NCBI GenBank assembly: GCA_902800815.1
Contig: CADCGB010000017.1
Coordinates: 1 to 46,519 of the forward strand
Reading direction: 5' to 3'
Length of the DNA: 46,519 bases
Origin: Fibrobacter succinogenes
GTDB taxonomy: Bacteria > Fibrobacterota > Fibrobacteria > Fibrobacterales > Fibrobacteraceae
How positions within the stretch are numbered: the stretch's first letter is position 1; every line of letters starts with the position of its first letter. Shown here one piece after another: positions 32,688 through 41,498 of this stretch. The translations under genes and the position numbers were made by a program. The notes beneath the pieces were generated by a model, which was not told the origin of the DNA, did no database searches, and saw only the letters and a list, made by a program, of their open reading frames with translations.

Positions 32688-34598
32688 GTGCCTAGAACAA
32701 AGAAGGTTCAAGACGAACCGAAATTACTTTCCGATACTATCGACCTGGATAAATCTATCGATTATGAAAAACTTGGCGACCTCGCTGAACCCATTCCGGG
32801 TGTAGACGCGGCAGAAGGTGCCCCCAAGCGCCGTGGACGCGCTCCGAAGAAGGCAAAGAACGCCGATGCCGAAGCCCCTGCACAGGAGGCCCCAGCAGCA
32901 GAAAGCGCCCCGAAGCAGCCCCGCGAAGAAAAGAAGGAAGCCGCTCCGGTAGCACAGGCCGAACCGTCTAGTGAAAACGCCCCCCAGAACAATGCACCTG
33001 CCGCACCGGCAGATGCCCAGCAGAATGGCGAAGGCAAGCAGGCCCAGCAACAGGGTGGCCAGAACAACCCGCAGAACAATGGTCAAAACAATGGCCAGAA
33101 TAATGGCCAAAACAACGGACAGAACGGCGGGAAGTTCAACAATAACGGGAACTACAATAACAACGGCAAGTTCAACAACAATGGCAAGTTCAACAAGTTC
33201 AACAAGAACAAGAACCGCCACAACAGGAACCTCCCGCAAGACGACTTTATCGACGAGAGCATCCAGCTGCCCCCGCCGCCTCCCGAAGTAGTGGCGGCCG
33301 CAAAGGCAAAGTGGCGTGAACTCCGCGGGCTCCCGATGTTCGAACTGCAGCAGCGCGCCGAAGAACTCGGCATCGAAGACTGCAAGAAGATGCGCAAGCA
33401 GGCGCTCGTGTACAGCATCCTTTCTTCTACCGGTGGCGAGGAGACCCCCATCTACACAGAAGGCGTGCTCGAGATTATCCCGGAAGGCGGACACGGGTTC
33501 CTGCGTAACCCCGACCACAACTACCTCGCCGGCCCCGACGACATCTACATCAGCAGGAACATCATCCGCCGTTACGACCTCAAGATGGGCGACACCATCA
33601 CGGGCCAGGTGCGCCAGCCGCGCGAAGGCGAAAAGTACTTTGCGCTGATGCGCATCGACACGGTGAACTTCGAGGCTCCCGAAAAGACGAAGCGCCGCGT
33701 TGCATTCGAATACCTCACCCCCATCCACCCGATCGAAAAACTCAATCTGGAATGGAAGAAGGACGAGTACAGCACGCGTATCATGAACCTGTTTACGCCT
33801 ATCGGTAAGGGTCAGCGCAGCATTATCCTCGCTCCCCCGCGTACCGGTAAGACGGTGCTCCTCCAGAACGTGACGCAAGCGCTCACCGTGAACCACCCCG
33901 AAGTGAAACTCATGGTGCTCCTGATTGACGAACGCCCCGAAGAAGTGACCGAAATGAGGAAGCTCATTGACCGCCTCAAGAACGATGCAGCCAACGCCGG
34001 CAAGAACATCCAGGCCGAAGTGCTCGCATCCACGTTCGACGAACCGCCCGAGCGTCACATCAAGGTGGCCGACATGGTCCTCGAGAAGGCCAAGCGCCTC
34101 GTGGAACACGGCAACGACGTGGTGATCCTCCTCGACTCCATTACGCGTTTCGCCCGTGCGAACAACGTCGTGATTCCGCATTCCGGCAAGATTTTGAGCG
34201 GCGGTGTGGATGCGAACGCCATGCAGCGCCCCAAGCGCTTCTTCGGTGCAGCCCGCAAGATCGAGAACGGCGGCTCCCTCACCATCATCGGCACGGCCCT
34301 CATCGAGACCGGCAGCCGCATGGACGAAGTGATTTTCGAAGAATTCAAGGGTACGGGCAACATGGAACTCGTGCTCGACCGCCGCATCGCCGAAAAGCGC
34401 ATCTGGCCGGCTATCGATATCTTCAAGTCCGGTACCCGCAAGGAAGAACTGCTGCTTTCCGACGAGGAGCTACGCCGCGTCTGGGTGCTGCGCCGCTACC
34501 TGCAGGATATGACTACCGTCGAAATTATGGAATTCATGCGCGATAAACTCAAGATGTTCGAGACAAACCGCGACTTCCTCACTTCGATGAACGGATAA
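32688..34598 (+). CDS. rho: transcription termination factor Rho with Asn-rich insertion
   Basis: 636 residues; E. coli Rho has 419. The hexameric RNA helicase core is complete: the cold-shock RNA-binding domain ([20 protein letters not shown] near residue 258), P-loop [12 protein letters not shown] (about 382), Walker B region [13 protein letters not shown], the [11 protein letters not shown] motif and Q/R-loop [16 protein letters not shown]. The extra length is N-terminal: an Ala/Pro/Glu-rich region (residues 30-120), then about 55 residues almost purely Asn, Gly, Gln and Lys (125-181), with tandem NNGQ units and then NNNGKF units. Such N-terminal insertion domains occur in Rho of several phyla and can add RNA binding or aggregation properties. 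The start is GTG at 32688, with AAAGGA 7 bases upstream. Confidence 0.97.
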   Translation: MPRTKKVQDEPKLLSDTIDLDKSIDYEKLGDLAEPIPGVDAAEGAPKRRGRAPKKAKNADAEAPAQEAPAAESAPKQPREEKKEAAPVAQAEPSSENAPQNNAPAAPADAQQNGEGKQAQQQGGQNNPQNNGQNNGQNNGQNNGQNGGKFNNNGNYNNNGKFNNNGKFNKFNKNKNRHNRNLPQDDFIDESIQLPPPPPEVVAAAKAKWRELRGLPMFELQQRAEELGIEDCKKMRKQALVYSILSSTGGEETPIYTEGVLEIIPEGGHGFLRNPDHNYLAGPDDIYISRNIIRRYDLKMGDTITGQVRQPREGEKYFALMRIDTVNFEAPEKTKRRVAFEYLTPIHPIEKLNLEWKKDEYSTRIMNLFTPIGKGQRSIILAPPRTGKTVLLQNVTQALTVNHPEVKLMVLLIDERPEEVTEMRKLIDRLKNDAANAGKNIQAEVLASTFDEPPERHIKVADMVLEKAKRLVEHGNDVVILLDSITRFARANNVVIPHSGKILSGGVDANAMQRPKRFFGAARKIENGGSLTIIGTALIETGSRMDEVIFEEFKGTGNMELVLDRRIAEKRIWPAIDIFKSGTRKEELLLSDEELRRVWVLRRYLQDMTTVEIMEFMRDKLKMFETNRDFLTSMNG

Positions 34599-34606
34599 GT
34601 ATAAAT

Positions 34607-34645
34607 GTGAGATGTTTGATGTGAAATCGAGCATCTCACTTTATT
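34607..34645 (+). terminator. rho terminator
   Basis: GTGAGATG pairs with CATCTCAC (34607-34614 with 34632-34639) around a 17-base loop, followed by TTTATTAT. It lies 8 bases after the rho stop and just before the proC promoter region. Confidence 0.75.
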
Positions 34646-34672
34646 ATATTGGATTTTAAAGAGGTATATAAA

Positions 34673-35479
34673 ATGAACCAGAAAATTTTCTTTGCAGGCA
34701 CAGGCAACATGGGCGGCGCAATCCTGCGCGGGCTCCTGAATGCCAAGGTTGACCCCAAGTCCATCTTCTTCTTTGACCCGAGCGACAAGGCGGCCGAGGC
34801 CGTAACGAAACTCGGCTGCGTCCGCGTGAAGAACTTCGCGGAAGGCGTCAAGAAGGCCGACATTACCTTCCTCTGCGTAAAGCCGCAGATTTTCAAGTTG
34901 GTCGCACCGGAATGGAAGAACGCCGTCAAGGCCATCAAGGGCACTAAGACCTTCGTGAGCATCATGGCGGGTGTCGCCCGCAAGAACCTCACCGAAGTTC
35001 TCGGCGCCAGGAACCAGGTACTCCGCGTGATGCCTAACCTGCCGCTCACTGTCGGCAAGGGCACCGTGGCGCTCGCCACGGACGGCGTCAACGAGGCGAC
35101 CCTCAAGGCTGCCGAAGAAATCTTCGGGAACATCGGGGTCACCTGCCGCGTCGCCGAAAGCCTCATGGACGCCGTCACCGGACTTTCCGGTAGTGCCCCC
35201 GCCTACGTGTTCGAGTTTATCGAAGGCCTTACCCGCGGTGGCGTAAAAGCCGGTTTAACCCGCGATGTGGCCCTCAAGCTCGCCCTCGGGACAATCGAAG
35301 GCAGCGTCGAACTCGTGAAGCAGTCGGGCAAGAGCCCGAGCGACCTCTGCGCGATGGTCTGCTCGCCCGCCGGCACGACGATTGCGGGTGTTGACGCCCT
35401 CGAAGAAGGCGCTTTCCGCTCGAGCCTCATCAAGGCCGTGGTCGCCGGTACCGAACGCAGCAAGGAACTCGGGAAATAA
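34673..35479 (+). CDS. proC: pyrroline-5-carboxylate reductase
   Basis: 268 residues. It reduces pyrroline-5-carboxylate to proline with NAD(P)H. The dinucleotide-binding start is KIFFAGTGNMGGAILRGLL. Further hallmarks are FLCVKPQIFKLV, VLRVMPNLPLTVGKG, and the C-terminal signature ITGLSGSAPAYVFEFIE-like segment (residues about 170-187) with SPAGTTIAGVDALEEGAFR. The ATG at 34673 is preceded by AAAGAGG and, 22 bases upstream, TATATT; the open frame 24 bases longer has no support. It is followed after 14 bases by the sigma-54 activator gene on the same strand, so they may be co-transcribed. Confidence 0.97.
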   Translation: MNQKIFFAGTGNMGGAILRGLLNAKVDPKSIFFFDPSDKAAEAVTKLGCVRVKNFAEGVKKADITFLCVKPQIFKLVAPEWKNAVKAIKGTKTFVSIMAGVARKNLTEVLGARNQVLRVMPNLPLTVGKGTVALATDGVNEATLKAAEEIFGNIGVTCRVAESLMDAVTGLSGSAPAYVFEFIEGLTRGGVKAGLTRDVALKLALGTIEGSVELVKQSGKSPSDLCAMVCSPAGTTIAGVDALEEGAFRSSLIKAVVAGTERSKELGK

Positions 35480-35493
35480 CACCCGAAATCAGA

Positions 35494-36816
35494 ATGTCCT
35501 CGATTGACCTTTTCTCGAAAGATACTGCAACGTCCTCGTTCATACAGGACGTGCTTTCTTCCGTAGACTACGCCGTATCGCAGAAAAGCATCGGGGACAT
35601 CCAGGGGTATATCTCCCCCATTGTCATCTGGGACATGGATTCCTTCGGGGGCGAAAGTACCGCGGCACTTACCCGCGTGCGTGCGACTAGCCCCGATACG
35701 ATGATTCTCGCCTACGCCGAGGATCCCGAAAAGTACGCGGGCATTCCCGGCAATATTTACGACATATTCCTCTCGGTGGAGTCGCTGCGGCTCCACCTGA
35801 TGAGCAAGATTGCCCGCCTCAAGGAAATCCAGAAGGCACGTCAGATATTCAACGAACGCATGAGCCACCTTGTGGGCAAGAGCGAATCGATGCAGGCCCT
35901 CCGCAAGACGGTGGAGCGTGCCATCCTGAATTCTGGCCCGGTGCTTATTCAGGGCGAATCTGGCGTCGGCAAGGACTTGGTGGCAAAGGCTATCGCCTGC
36001 ATGTACGACAAGTTCGTGGTCGTGAACTGCAGCGCCATTCCCGAGACGCTATTCGAGAGCGAACTCTTCGGGCATACGCGGGGCGCGTTTACCGGAGCGC
36101 AGAACGAGAGAATCGGGCTGTTCGAGGACGCGAATGGCGGTGCCATATTCCTGGACGAAATCGGCGACATGCCGCTGCACGCCCAGGTGAAACTGCTGCG
36201 CGTTATCCAGAACAAGGAAATCCGCCCGATTGGCGCAAACAAGACCCGCCATATCGACGTGCGTATTATCGCGGCGACAAACCGCGACCTGCGCGAAGAG
36301 ATTTTCGAGAAACGTTTCCGCGAAGACCTGTTCTACCGCCTGAACGTGATTCCGGTGCATATCTCCCCCCTGCGCGAACGCAAGGAAGACGTGGAGGACA
36401 TTGCGAAGTATTTCATAAGGCAGTACGCCCCCGCGGGTGAACCGTACACGCTCTCGCCCGATGCTATCGAAAAACTGCGGAACCACGACTGGCCCGGAAA
36501 CATACGCGAACTCGAAAACGTGATTCAGCGTGCGCTGTGTTTTACCAATCCGGGTGTCCTTAAGGCAGACGACCTGCAAATCGAGGAAATGGCCTCGCAC
36601 CCGCAATACCAAGGCCAGGGCATCGCCACTACCGGCATCAAGAGTTACGATGCGTTCCAGCAAATGCAGCAACAGCAAGAAATCGCCTTCCTGAAATCGA
36701 AAATCCAGGAATGCGACGGGTCGGTCAGCCTTGCGGCCGAAAAACTCGGGATGCTGCGCACTACGCTCTACAACAGGCTCTCGCGCCTCGGCGTAGATGT
36801 AAAGAAACTCCGCTAG
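35494..36816 (+). CDS. sigma-54-dependent transcriptional activator with degenerate receiver
   Basis: 440 residues. The central AAA+ domain has Walker A GESGVGKD (residues 154-161), the sigma-54 contact loop GAFTGA (197-202), Walker B GGAIFLDEIGDM (215-226) and the DWPGNIRELENVIQRAL segment. The C-terminus carries a Fis-type helix-turn-helix (SLAAEKLGMLRTTLYNRLSR) for enhancer binding. The N-terminal 115 residues look like a response-regulator receiver but lack the acidic pair on strand 1 and the conserved Lys on strand 5; WDMD (46-49) is the only candidate phospho-site. It may therefore be controlled by something other than phosphorylation. No histidine kinase is adjacent. Its stop shares CTAG with the convergent ABC ATPase stop. 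Confidence 0.93.
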   Translation: MSSIDLFSKDTATSSFIQDVLSSVDYAVSQKSIGDIQGYISPIVIWDMDSFGGESTAALTRVRATSPDTMILAYAEDPEKYAGIPGNIYDIFLSVESLRLHLMSKIARLKEIQKARQIFNERMSHLVGKSESMQALRKTVERAILNSGPVLIQGESGVGKDLVAKAIACMYDKFVVVNCSAIPETLFESELFGHTRGAFTGAQNERIGLFEDANGGAIFLDEIGDMPLHAQVKLLRVIQNKEIRPIGANKTRHIDVRIIAATNRDLREEIFEKRFREDLFYRLNVIPVHISPLRERKEDVEDIAKYFIRQYAPAGEPYTLSPDAIEKLRNHDWPGNIRELENVIQRALCFTNPGVLKADDLQIEEMASHPQYQGQGIATTGIKSYDAFQQMQQQQEIAFLKSKIQECDGSVSLAAEKLGMLRTTLYNRLSRLGVDVKKLR

Positions 36817-37547
36817 TCCGCGCGGGCCCAGTCCAGAAGGCCGCTCTGTTCGGCAGAACCTGCTGCGGCGACTTTCACATCCCCACCATCGATTACCATG
36901 ATGCGGTCGGCATACCGGAGCGCATATTCCACCGAATGCGTCGAGACCACAATTCCCATCCCGCGCGAGGCGGCAAGGGAACGCAACGTACGGAACAGCG
37001 CATGGCTCCGGGGAATATCCAGGAACGCATTTGGCTCGTCGAGCAGGAGCACGTTCACGCTCTGCGCAATCGCCTCGGCAAGGTACACGCGGGTACGCTC
37101 GCCATCGCTCAGTTCGCATACCGCACGGTTTGCAAAGCGCTTCACGTCGAGGCATTCCATGGACTGCTCGATAATCGCATCGTCCTCGGCGGAACGCCCG
37201 TCGAGCACGCCCGCGTATGGGGTGCGCCCGAGGCTCACGAATTCCTGCACCGTCATGCGGTCGGGGGCCTCCATATTCATGCGCATGAGCGTCACCTGCT
37301 TCGAGAGACCTTGCAGGGTGTAGCCCTTCTCGCGGTCATGAACGTCGCGACCCTGTATCGTGACACAGCCCGCAACCGGCCGGAGCATTCCCGCAAACGT
37401 CTTGAGGAGCGTGCTCTTGCCGCAGCCGTTCTCGCCCATCAGGGCAACGACCTCGCCCGATTCGAGCGTGAAGTCAAACGCACGTGCAAACGGATTGCCC
37501 GCCGTATACCCGAACTGCAGAGCCATCGCCTCGAGAATCACGCTCAT
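36813..37547 (-). CDS. FecE/BtuD-type ABC transporter ATP-binding protein
   Basis: 244 residues. Walker A GENGCGKSTLLKTF (about residues 38-51), Q-loop region VTLMRMN, signature LSDGERTRVYLAEAIAQ (Asp replaces the usual Gly), Walker B NVLLLDEPNAFLD, and H-loop VVSTHSVEYA. This is the FecE/BtuD group that powers uptake of iron-siderophore, haem or cobalamin. The ATG overlaps the permease stop (ATGA), with GGAGG upstream. The substrate is unknown because no periplasmic binding protein is adjacent. Confidence 0.94.
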   Translation of the reverse strand: MSVILEAMALQFGYTAGNPFARAFDFTLESGEVVALMGENGCGKSTLLKTFAGMLRPVAGCVTIQGRDVHDREKGYTLQGLSKQVTLMRMNMEAPDRMTVQEFVSLGRTPYAGVLDGRSAEDDAIIEQSMECLDVKRFANRAVCELSDGERTRVYLAEAIAQSVNVLLLDEPNAFLDIPRSHALFRTLRSLAASRGMGIVVSTHSVEYALRYADRIMVIDGGDVKVAAAGSAEQSGLLDWARAD

Positions 37548-38527
37548 AGCGCACCTCCGCGGTTACTGCCCTTCAGGAGTACATACAAAATAACAGGAAC
37601 GCCCACGATGCTCAGTACCGCATTGAGCGGGATGGATACCGGGAACAGGCCCGCGAGCAGCGCGAGGAAGGCGCCACACAGCGAAACGCCGGGTAAAAGA
37701 ATGCGATGGTTCGTAGTGCGGAAAACCATGAAGGCCAGGTGCGGGACGGCGATACCGATAAACGCGACAGGCCCGCAGTAGGCGGTCGTGGCACCCGCAA
37801 GGATACTCGACCCGAGCAGCACCATTATACGGGAACGGCGCACGGCAACGCCAAGCCCACGCGCAAAGTCATCGCCCATGCGGACTACGTTCAGGTACCG
37901 CATGGAGAACAGCACGAGCACAAGGCCCACGATGCTTGCCGCCATAAAGCCCGGGATAGCCCCGAAGGTCAGGCGCGTAAACCCGCCGAGCCCCCACGAC
38001 ACGTAAGCCTGCAGGCTCTCGGCATTCGCGCCGGCAATGAGCACGTTCACCAGCGCATTCACGAAGTAGCCGACCAGCAGGCCCGCCACCAAAAGTACAG
38101 ATGCATTCTTGAACCTCGAGGCGAGGACCAGCACGACCTGGGTCACGAGGATTGCCCCGATGGAGGCTGCCCCGAGCACGCCGAACGCGCCGAAACCAAA
38201 GCCTGCAAGGAGCGCAAGTGCCACACCGAGGCTAGCACCGCTGCTGATGCCCAGCACGTACGGACCACATAGAGGGTTACGGAAAACGGTCTGCAGGCAG
38301 AGGCCCGAAACCGAAAGCGACGCGCCGGCAAGGAGGGCCGCCATCGCCCGCGGGAACCGCAGTTCCCAGAAAATCTTCGTGTGGAAGGGTTCCGCCTTAT
38401 CCGGATTAAACACCGCGACAGCAAGGTCGTGCAGCGAAACATCGACCGGACCGGATACCAAGGTCCAAACAAAAAGAACCAGAACGCCAATAAATAGCGT
38501 TCCGAAACAAACCCAGGTACGCCGCAT
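37544..38527 (-). CDS. FecCD/BtuC-family ABC transporter permease
   Basis: 327 residues with about ten membrane helices. Family signatures are LRFPRAMAALLAGASLSVSG, LQTVFRNPLCGPYVLGISSG and, towards the end, GPVAFIGIAVPHLAFMVFRT with a final GLFPVSIPLNAVLSIVGVPV, all typical of BtuC/FecD permeases that move ferric-siderophores, haem or vitamin B12 across the inner membrane. It follows an exported-protein gene by 8 bases and overlaps the ATPase gene, so the three form one operon. Confidence 0.95.
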   Translation of the reverse strand: MRRTWVCFGTLFIGVLVLFVWTLVSGPVDVSLHDLAVAVFNPDKAEPFHTKIFWELRFPRAMAALLAGASLSVSGLCLQTVFRNPLCGPYVLGISSGASLGVALALLAGFGFGAFGVLGAASIGAILVTQVVLVLASRFKNASVLLVAGLLVGYFVNALVNVLIAGANAESLQAYVSWGLGGFTRLTFGAIPGFMAASIVGLVLVLFSMRYLNVVRMGDDFARGLGVAVRRSRIMVLLGSSILAGATTAYCGPVAFIGIAVPHLAFMVFRTTNHRILLPGVSLCGAFLALLAGLFPVSIPLNAVLSIVGVPVILYVLLKGSNRGGAL

Positions 38528-38535
38528 AAGCGTCC

Positions 38536-39300
38536 TTATTTCTTGGATTTGGCGCTAGCCTGGTCCTGCTTCTTGAGCTTTTCGGTTTCCTTCTGGTCGC
38601 GAACGTAGTTCTCGGGAGGAACGTTCTCGAAGCCCTGGAGAGCGTTGAGCCAGTTGTCGTTCAGGTCGCGGAACTCGAGCTTTTTCAGGTTGTGCTTGAG
38701 CGTATCGCCCGCAATCTTGAAGGTCACGTAGTCCCAGCGGATGACCTGACGGTCGCGGAAGACTTCGCGGGTAACCATCGAGGAATCGTTGTCGAAGCGG
38801 TAACGGGCCTTGTAGGCGTAGTCACCCGTCTTCTGGTAGCGGTCGGCGGACGCGTAAGTGCGGGTTGCACCCGTGAGCGTGTCGTTCATGTTGAACTGGA
38901 GTTCGGCATCGCGGAAGGCATGGCCGTGGGCAACGATAGGAGTACGCCACACACCGTTGACTTGGTCCTTGACCTTCTTCTGGAAAAGCGTATCGACCTT
39001 CCAGTGGTCGAAGTTACTCTTGTCGTACTTGGCACGCTGGACATACTTGCCCGCCTGGATCATCTTGCGCACGCTGTCGGCCTTCGCCTTGGCAAGGCTG
39101 TCGGAATTAGTCTTCGTGGCAGTAGACTGGTTGGCACTGTTCAGGGAATCCAGTTTATGCTGGATCATCTCGTCGAGAGTCGCCTGCGCCCCACGGGATG
39201 CGACGACGGAATCGACAGGTTGTTGAGCAAAAGACACCCCGGCGAATGCTAGGGATACGAACGCTGCGAAAAAGCACTTATGTATAGACAAAATCATCAT
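38536..39300 (-). CDS. exported protein of unknown function, first gene of the FecCD importer operon
   Basis: 254 residues from the first of two adjacent ATGs (39300 or 39297; the second lies 7 bases after TAAATT). A signal peptide ends near VSFAQQ. The mature part starts with a helical, Lys/Ser/Asp-rich stretch (about 30-95), then a strand-rich region with AELQFNMNDTLTGATRTYA and YKARYRFDNDSSMVTREVF. A Lys-rich tail ends the protein. It does not resemble a helical-backbone substrate-binding protein of the usual importer type. The close linkage suggests a role linked to the transporter, but I do not recognise the family. Confidence 0.75.
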   Translation of the reverse strand: MMILSIHKCFFAAFVSLAFAGVSFAQQPVDSVVASRGAQATLDEMIQHKLDSLNSANQSTATKTNSDSLAKAKADSVRKMIQAGKYVQRAKYDKSNFDHWKVDTLFQKKVKDQVNGVWRTPIVAHGHAFRDAELQFNMNDTLTGATRTYASADRYQKTGDYAYKARYRFDNDSSMVTREVFRDRQVIRWDYVTFKIAGDTLKHNLKKLEFRDLNDNWLNALQGFENVPPENYVRDQKETEKLKKQDQASAKSKK

Positions 39301-39392
39301 CTTAAATTTAGTTAAAGGATTGGAAAAAAGACCACAAAAATCACAAAAAAACGGCATAAAAAAGCATACTACACAAATTAAGGCAACAATTT

Positions 39393-39398
39393 TATATT
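39393..39398 (+). promoter_or_regulatory. candidate -10 box for nspC operon
   Basis: TATATT, 6 bases before the ATG at 39405, with no Shine-Dalgarno sequence. Confidence 0.5.
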
Positions 39399-39404
39399 TG
39401 TGGC

Positions 39405-40532
39405 ATGCTCGATTACACCCAAGTACCCAGCCCCTGCTTCGTCCTGGACGAAAAAAGGCTCGTCCGGAACATGGAAATCCTGGACGATATCCAGAAAAAG
39501 ACCGGAGTCCATATCATCTGCGCCCTCAAGGGGTACAGTTTCTGGCGTTCCTTCCCCCTCATCGGGGAATACCTTGCCGGAGCGACGGCTTCGAGCCTGA
39601 ACGAGGCACGCCTCGCCCGCGAGGAGATGAACAAGCAGGTACACGTGTTTGCGCCGGTATATTCCGACGACGAAATCGACGAGATTCTCTCGCTTGCCGA
39701 CCACATCAGCTTCAACAGCTTTAGCCAGTGGGCGCGGTTCAGGGAAAAGACCCTCAAGGCGGGCGTCAGCGCGGGCATACGCGTGAACCCGGAGTTCTCG
39801 ACGGTCGAGACCGACCTCTACAACCCGTGCGGCAAATACTCGAGGCTCGGGGTGACCGAGGCCGAATTCAAGCCCGAACTGCTGGACGGGATCGAGGGTC
39901 TGCACTTCCACGCCCTGTGCGAGCAGGACGCCGACGCGCTCGAGGGCGTGCTCGCCGCATTCGAGAAGCACTTCGGCAAGTACATCGACCGCATGAAGTG
40001 GGTGAACTTCGGCGGCGGCCACCACATCACCCGCATGGACTACCACAGGGACGACCTCGTGCGCATCCTCAAGGGGTTCATGGAACGCCATCCGGGCGTC
40101 GAGGTCATCATGGAACCGGGGGAAGCGGTCGGCTGGCAGACGGGCGAACTGGTGACGACGGTCGAGGACATCGTGCACAACGAAGTCGACATCGCCGTAC
40201 TGAACGTGTCCATAAGCGCACACATGCCAGACTGCCTCGAGATGCCCTACAGGCCCGCCGTTACGGGCTCCGGAATGCCCGGCGAGAAGCCGTTTACATA
40301 CAAGTTAACCGGATGTTCGTGCCTTGCGGGCGACCAGCTCGGGGATTTCTCCTTCGACAAGCCGCTCCAGGTGGGCGACAAGATTATCTTCGAGGACATG
40401 ATCCACTACACCATGGTGAAGACGACATTCTTCAACGGGGTAAGGCACCCGAGCATCGGCAAGTTCGATATGGAAGGCAAGTTCCACCTGCTGCACAAGT
40501 TCACGTACGAACAGTTCAAGGATAAACTGTAG
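39405..40532 (+). CDS. nspC: carboxynorspermidine decarboxylase
   Basis: 375 residues. A PLP-dependent alanine-racemase-fold decarboxylase that makes norspermidine or spermidine from the carboxy precursor in the alternative polyamine pathway. The PLP-binding Lys is in CALKGYSFW (about residue 42). Other hallmarks are INPE-like RVNPEFSTVETDLYNPCGKYSRLG (near 125-148), HFHALCEQDADAL, FGGGHHITR and the C-terminal catalytic Cys region GCSCLAGD. The carboxyspermidine dehydrogenase partner is not in the window. The stop is followed immediately by the tsaE ATG. Confidence 0.96.
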   Translation: MLDYTQVPSPCFVLDEKRLVRNMEILDDIQKKTGVHIICALKGYSFWRSFPLIGEYLAGATASSLNEARLAREEMNKQVHVFAPVYSDDEIDEILSLADHISFNSFSQWARFREKTLKAGVSAGIRVNPEFSTVETDLYNPCGKYSRLGVTEAEFKPELLDGIEGLHFHALCEQDADALEGVLAAFEKHFGKYIDRMKWVNFGGGHHITRMDYHRDDLVRILKGFMERHPGVEVIMEPGEAVGWQTGELVTTVEDIVHNEVDIAVLNVSISAHMPDCLEMPYRPAVTGSGMPGEKPFTYKLTGCSCLAGDQLGDFSFDKPLQVGDKIIFEDMIHYTMVKTTFFNGVRHPSIGKFDMEGKFHLLHKFTYEQFKDKL

Positions 40533-40946
40533 ATGACCTTCAACAGCGAAGAAGAGACATACAACTGGGCCGTGGAATTCGGGAAGTCGCTCAAGGCGGG
40601 CGACATGGTCGCGCTGTACGGAAACCTCGGCGCGGGCAAGACGGTGATGAGCCGTGGGATATGCAAGGGCCTCGGGTTCGAGGGCTCCGTCTGTTCCCCC
40701 ACCTACACCATTCTGCATGAATACCCGAACGACCCGCCGCTCTTCCACTTTGACCTTTACCGCCTGGAACCGGGTGCGGAACTGTACGAAGTCGGGTTCG
40801 ACCACGACTACCTTTCCCGGGGCATCACGCTTATCGAATGGCCCGAAAGGCTCGACGGGCAGACGTACGATGTCACGTATAAGATTAACATCGAGATTGT
40901 CTCGGAAAACGTCCGCGAAGTGACTGTCGAAAAATGGGAATCGTAG
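40533..40946 (+). CDS. tsaE: tRNA threonylcarbamoyladenosine biosynthesis ATPase TsaE
   Basis: 137 residues, typical size. TsaE drives the TsaBD complex that installs t6A37 on ANN-decoding tRNAs. The P-loop LYGNLGAGKTVMSRGIC (about residues 29-45), SPTYTILHEY (switch region) and FHFDLYRLE, followed by ITLIEWPERL, are all diagnostic. Its ATG directly abuts the nspC stop, and its end overlaps the mntP start by 13 bases, so the three genes are translated from one message. Confidence 0.97.
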   Translation: MTFNSEEETYNWAVEFGKSLKAGDMVALYGNLGAGKTVMSRGICKGLGFEGSVCSPTYTILHEYPNDPPLFHFDLYRLEPGAELYEVGFDHDYLSRGITLIEWPERLDGQTYDVTYKINIEIVSENVREVTVEKWES

Positions 40947-41497
40947 AAATCATAATTATCGCAATCGTCGAGGCGATGGACTGCTTTGCGGTCTCGATTG
41001 CCACCGGGCTTTCCAAGTCGGGCATCCGCTATAGCCGCGCGATGCTCCAGGCAGTGAGTTTCGGCGTATTCCAGGGCGGCATGACGATCCTCGGGTACTT
41101 CCTCGGGAGTTTCGCCGAACGCTGGTTCAGTTCCGTAGGCACGCCCATCGCCTGCACCATCCTCTGCATTCTGGGTGGCCGCATGATATGGGGCGCAATC
41201 CGCGGGGACGCTGGCGAAGACGAAGGTGAAAAAATTGCCGCAAAGAACCTCACCATCGCAAACATATTGCTCCTTTCGGTAGCGACAAGCATCGACGCCT
41301 TTGCCGTAGGAATCTCCTTCGCGTTCATTAACGCAAACATGGTGCTCGCCACATCGGCCATCGCATTTGCGAGCTTTGCCATGGGCGTCATCGGGTACGA
41401 GATAGGCAGGCACGCCGCCAAGCGCTTCAAAACGAAAATCCCCGAGATTATCGCGGGGATTATTCTGATTGCAATCGGCGTGAAGATGCTATTCTAG
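40934..41497 (+). CDS. mntP: manganese efflux pump MntP
   Basis: 187 residues, six membrane helices, no signal peptide. Family motifs are EAMDCFAVSIATGL in helix 1 and the internally repeated SVATSIDAFAVGISFAF in helix 4, whose aspartates line the Mn2+ path. It exports excess Mn2+ across the inner membrane. In many bacteria mntP is preceded by a yybP-ykoY manganese riboswitch; here it starts inside tsaE, so no such leader is possible. It ends 1 base before the stop of the convergent SDR gene. Confidence 0.95.
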   Translation: MGIVEIIIIAIVEAMDCFAVSIATGLSKSGIRYSRAMLQAVSFGVFQGGMTILGYFLGSFAERWFSSVGTPIACTILCILGGRMIWGAIRGDAGEDEGEKIAAKNLTIANILLLSVATSIDAFAVGISFAFINANMVLATSAIAFASFAMGVIGYEIGRHAAKRFKTKIPEIIAGIILIAIGVKMLF

Positions 41498-41498
41498 T

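Noticed and set aside
33061..33230. Short tandem repeats that might suggest a CRISPR or satellite
   Set aside because: They are in-frame codon repeats (Asn-Gly-Gln units) inside rho, with no spacers of regular length.
32724..34181. 485-codon open frame on the minus strand
   Set aside because: Antisense shadow of rho; the apparent hydrophobic Val/Ile/Leu stretch is the complement of the Asn-rich repeats.
40900..40934. Manganese (yybP-ykoY) riboswitch before mntP
   Set aside because: mntP starts inside tsaE; there is no intergenic leader to hold one.
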